The notes under the pieces were generated by a model. It was not told the DNA's origin. It made no database searches and saw nothing but the letters and a program-made list of their open reading frames with translations. Below, one piece after another: positions 61,586 through 64,000 of a DNA stretch of 64,000 nt (positions are counted from its first letter, which is position 1; each line of letters starts with the position of its first letter). The stretch spans positions 1-64,000 of the forward strand of contig CAJXSF010000006.1 in the NCBI GenBank assembly GCA_913061515.1. Reading direction: 5' to 3'. Source of the DNA: an uncultured Gammaproteobacteria bacterium (GTDB taxonomy: Bacteria; Pseudomonadota; Gammaproteobacteria; Pseudomonadales; Pseudohongiellaceae). The position numbers were made by a program, and so were the translations under genes.

Positions 61586-62620
61586 ATGTCGGACGTGATA
61601 CTTTCTGTTAATAAGCTGATCACCGAGTTTTCGACCGATGAGGGGCGAGTGCGCGCGGTCGACGATGTCAGCTTCTCGATTAAAGAAGGCGAAACCCTCG
61701 GCATAGTCGGTGAATCTGGTTGTGGTAAAAGTGTCACCGCACTATCGATCATGCGGCTTCTGCCGCAGCCCATCGGCCAAATTATGGGCGGTGAGATACT
61801 GCTTGAAGGGCAGAACCTAGTAGAGTTGCCTTTGGAGCAAATGCGTAAGATTCGTGGTGCCCGTATTGGCATGGTGTTCCAAGAGCCGATGACAGCGCTG
61901 AACCCGGTCCATACCATTGGGCGCCAATTGACCGAAGTCATTCTGCTACATAAAAACTTCTCGAAAGATAAAGCCTTAAGAGAGGGCATCGAGATGCTCG
62001 ACAAAGTAGGGATTCCCGCTCCGGATATTCGCATGACTGAGTACCCGCATCAGCTCTCTGGCGGTATGCGACAACGTGTGGTCATTGCCATGGCATTGGC
62101 CTGCCAGCCAAAACTATTGATTGCGGATGAGCCGACAACGGCGTTAGACGTGACGATTCAGGCGCAGATCCTAGAGCTGATTAAAGACCTGCAAAAGCAA
62201 ATGGGGATGTCGGTTGTTCTCATTACTCATGACCTTGGCGTGATTGCTGAGACATCCTCGTCAGTGGTGGTGATGTACGCAGGTAAGGTGGCTGAGCGCG
62301 GCAGTGTCTGCGATGTTTTCGATCGCCCGTCGCACCCTTATACAAAAGATTTGCTTGAGTCTATTCCTCGACTTGATACGCCGCCTAAGTCAAAGCTCAC
62401 GATTATTCCTGGCATGGTGCCGGGCTTATTAGACATGCCTAAAGGGTGTCGGTTTGAGAATCGTTGCCCCTATAGAAAAGACAGCTGTCTTGTTGCGCCT
62501 CCTGACCCAGAAACTATCGCTGAAGGGCATGAAGTCGCCTGTTATGAATGGCAAGAATTGAAGCGCAATACTGTGCCCGGTGGTGACAGTGCTAATTTTA
62601 AGTTGAGTGCAGTTGCATGA
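61586..62620 (+). CDS. oppD: Peptide ABC transporter ATPase, D-type
   Basis: A 344-residue ATPase. Walker [14 protein letters not shown], signature [15 protein letters not shown], Walker [13 protein letters not shown], and His in LITHDLGVI; the Cys-rich tail reads [16 protein letters not shown]. In E. coli the Yej system uses one fused double ATPase (YejF), whereas here D and F ATPases are separate genes. It is overlapped 4 bases by the F-type gene. Confidence 0.95.
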   Translation: MSDVILSVNKLITEFSTDEGRVRAVDDVSFSIKEGETLGIVGESGCGKSVTALSIMRLLPQPIGQIMGGEILLEGQNLVELPLEQMRKIRGARIGMVFQEPMTALNPVHTIGRQLTEVILLHKNFSKDKALREGIEMLDKVGIPAPDIRMTEYPHQLSGGMRQRVVIAMALACQPKLLIADEPTTALDVTIQAQILELIKDLQKQMGMSVVLITHDLGVIAETSSSVVVMYAGKVAERGSVCDVFDRPSHPYTKDLLESIPRLDTPPKSKLTIIPGMVPGLLDMPKGCRFENRCPYRKDSCLVAPPDPETIAEGHEVACYEWQELKRNTVPGGDSANFKLSAVA

Positions 62621-63615
62621 GCGTATCTCCTTTACAAGCAAAGTCCATCGAACCAATTTTAAGCGTCCGTGACTTAAAGATGCATTTTCCTGTAAAGGAA
62701 GGCATCTTCATGCGTACAGGGAAGTTCAACAAAGCGGTCGATGGAATCAACTTCGATATTATGCCGGGGGAAACTCTTGGCCTGGTAGGGGAGTCTGGTT
62801 GCGGAAAGTCCACGCTTGGCCGTTGTATAGCAAGATTGTATCAGCCCACCGCCGGGCAGATTAGCTTCGAAGGCACCGACATTGCCAAACTGGGGCGCAA
62901 GGATATGATGCCGTTTCGTCGCGACATCCAAATGATCTTCCAAGACCCTATGGAGTCATTAAACTCACGTCATACTGTCGGGCAAATACTGGAAGAGCCA
63001 TTCCAGGTGCATAAAATCGGCGACAAAGCCTATCGCAAAAAACGTGTTGTGGAACTGTTGGATTTAGTCGGCCTGCCTGCCCGCTCGGTTACGCGCTATC
63101 CGTTCGAATTCTCCGGTGGGCAAAGGCAACGTATTGGCATTGCACGCTCGATCGCTTTGAACCCCAAGTTGATTATTTGTGATGAGCCGGTGTCGGCACT
63201 AGACGTGTCTATACAAAGCCAGATATTGAACTTATTGATCGATTTGCAGAAAGAGTTCAATTTGTCCTATCTGTTCATTGCTCATGACCTTGCCGTGGTC
63301 AAACATATATCGGATCGCATCGCGATCATGTATCTGGGCAAAATTGTGGAGAGTGGCGAAGGGGAGAGCATCTACCGCACTGCGCGACACCCCTATACCC
63401 AGTCGTTGATCTCGGCGATTCCGGTACCAGACCCACACCATGTGGCAACTCGACAGATTCTCGTTGGCGATGTGCCATCACCAATCAATCCGCCCTCAGG
63501 CTGCACGTTTCATACGCGCTGCCCAAAAGTGATGGATGTGTGTAAAGAACTGGTTCCAGTGCTAAATGGTGAAGACCAGCCTGTGTCTTGCCATCTTTTC
63601 GAACAGCCTAAATAA
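62617..63615 (+). CDS. oppF: Peptide ABC transporter ATPase, F-type
   Basis: A 332-residue ATPase. An N-terminal extension reads FPVKEGIFMRTGKFNKAVDG, then Walker [13 protein letters not shown], signature FSGGQRQRIGIARSIAL, Walker B LIICDEPVSALD and tail CTFHTRCPKVMDVCKEL. It ends the second transporter operon; its stop lies 2 bases from the stop of the convergent rimK gene. Confidence 0.95.
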   Translation: MSVSPLQAKSIEPILSVRDLKMHFPVKEGIFMRTGKFNKAVDGINFDIMPGETLGLVGESGCGKSTLGRCIARLYQPTAGQISFEGTDIAKLGRKDMMPFRRDIQMIFQDPMESLNSRHTVGQILEEPFQVHKIGDKAYRKKRVVELLDLVGLPARSVTRYPFEFSGGQRQRIGIARSIALNPKLIICDEPVSALDVSIQSQILNLLIDLQKEFNLSYLFIAHDLAVVKHISDRIAIMYLGKIVESGEGESIYRTARHPYTQSLISAIPVPDPHHVATRQILVGDVPSPINPPSGCTFHTRCPKVMDVCKELVPVLNGEDQPVSCHLFEQPK

Positions 63616-63617
63616 AC

Positions 63618-64000
63618 TCAACCTTTGCCTTTCATCTTGTTTGGCCCTTTCAGGCAATCTTTTTCGATGTATTCGATAATGCTGCTGGCAATGTCTTTGC
63701 CGGTAGCCGTTTCGATGCCTTCAAGGCCGGGGGAGGAGTTGACTTCAAGCACTAAGGGGCCGTGATTGGAGCGAATAATATCGACTCCGGCCACATCTAA
63801 GCCCATTACTTGCGCTGCCTTCAATGCTAGTTTGCGCTCGTCAGGGCGCAGCTTGATAATTTGCGCAGAACCGCCTCTATGCAGGTTGGAGCGAAACTCG
63901 CCAGCGGCCGCGGTACGTTGCATTGCGGCGACCACACGCTCGCCAATCACGAAGCAACGAATATCGGCACCGCCAGATTCTTTTATAAACTCTTGCACAA
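63618..64000 (-). CDS. rimK: RimK ribosomal protein S6 glutamate ligase, C-terminal part
   Basis: The last 127 codons of a canonical RimK on the minus strand; the N-terminus is beyond the right edge. Segments [56 protein letters not shown] are the ATP-grasp and metal-binding core that adds Glu residues to S6. In E. coli it is regulated through cyclic di-GMP and RimA/RimB. Its sequence differs from the fused RimK at the left edge (about 62 kb away), so the two are paralogues. Confidence 0.93.
   Translation of the reverse strand, partial: VQEFIKESGGADIRCFVIGERVVAAMQRTAAAGEFRSNLHRGGSAQIIKLRPDERKLALKAAQVMGLDVAGVDIIRSNHGPLVLEVNSSPGLEGIETATGKDIASSIIEYIEKDCLKGPNKMKGKG

Overview
The window reads as ordinary chromosome from a free-living, probably aquatic gammaproteobacterium of moderate G+C. 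Supporting signs are the ubiX-mpl, tesA-ybbA-ybbP and cbpA-cbpM neighbourhoods, a SlyD with a His-rich tail, RimK, a Cpx/Spy-like ECF cassette and PPi-dependent phosphofructokinase instead of the ATP enzyme. I cannot name the genus. No insertion sequence, prophage, CRISPR array, integron or defence island is visible. The accessory signals are two decayed gene remnants, a Bacteroidetes-type PdxJ, and large peptide-transport operons.

Layout. 1-3050: a RimK ligase fused to an N-terminal aspartic-protease-like domain (runs off the left edge), pgi, and tRNA-Thr(UGU) with promoter and terminator. 3160-9160: a PAP2 phosphatase, two secreted proteins of an uncharacterised family, a metallo-beta-lactamase pseudogene, a secreted M20 peptidase and an exported amidase. 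9270-13990: thioesterase, sirtuin, bcp, an esterase, pdxJ, a His/Ser/Arg-rich secreted protein and tesA. 14230-25830: ybbA-ybbP, a MORN-repeat protein, pdxH, pfp, ubiX, a TIGR02444 protein, mpl, a LON-substrate-domain protein, two tiny membrane proteins, a trypsin-like protease and a DUF218 protein. 26060-38330: peroxiredoxin, dienelactone hydrolase, a small diguanylate cyclase, a Nudix CoA hydrolase, nitronate monooxygenase, SDR, slyD, a glyoxalase-family remnant, aldehyde dehydrogenase, a YiiX-like peptidase, an NHL propeller protein, an LpxH-like phosphoesterase, a CYTH protein, cbpM-cbpA and a lectin-like secreted protein. 38480-46400: a TPR protein, a GDT1-type cation exporter, a DUF3014 protein, recQ, trhO, small proteins, and a sigma/anti-sigma/periplasmic-sensor cassette. 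46640-49090: a secreted Lys/Ser/Gly/Asp hexapeptide-repeat protein and an MscS channel.

49239-63615 is a 14.4-kb block of two complete peptide ABC importers in tandem. The first (oppABCDF order) has a permease with a fibronectin-type-III-like domain inserted between its first two membrane segments. The second is Yej-like (yejB, yejE, two tandem yejA-type lipoprotein binding proteins, then separate D and F ATPases). A second, canonical RimK begins at the right edge. Together with the secreted M20 peptidase, amidase and trypsin-like protease, the block suggests a cell that lives on peptides and amides. This lifestyle reading is inference.

The most unusual observations are the FN3-bearing OppC, the duplicated YejA pair, the protease-RimK fusion with a second RimK about 62 kb away, the hexapeptide-repeat exoprotein beside an ECF cassette, the small cyclase with an N-terminal Cys/His motif, and the two gene remnants.
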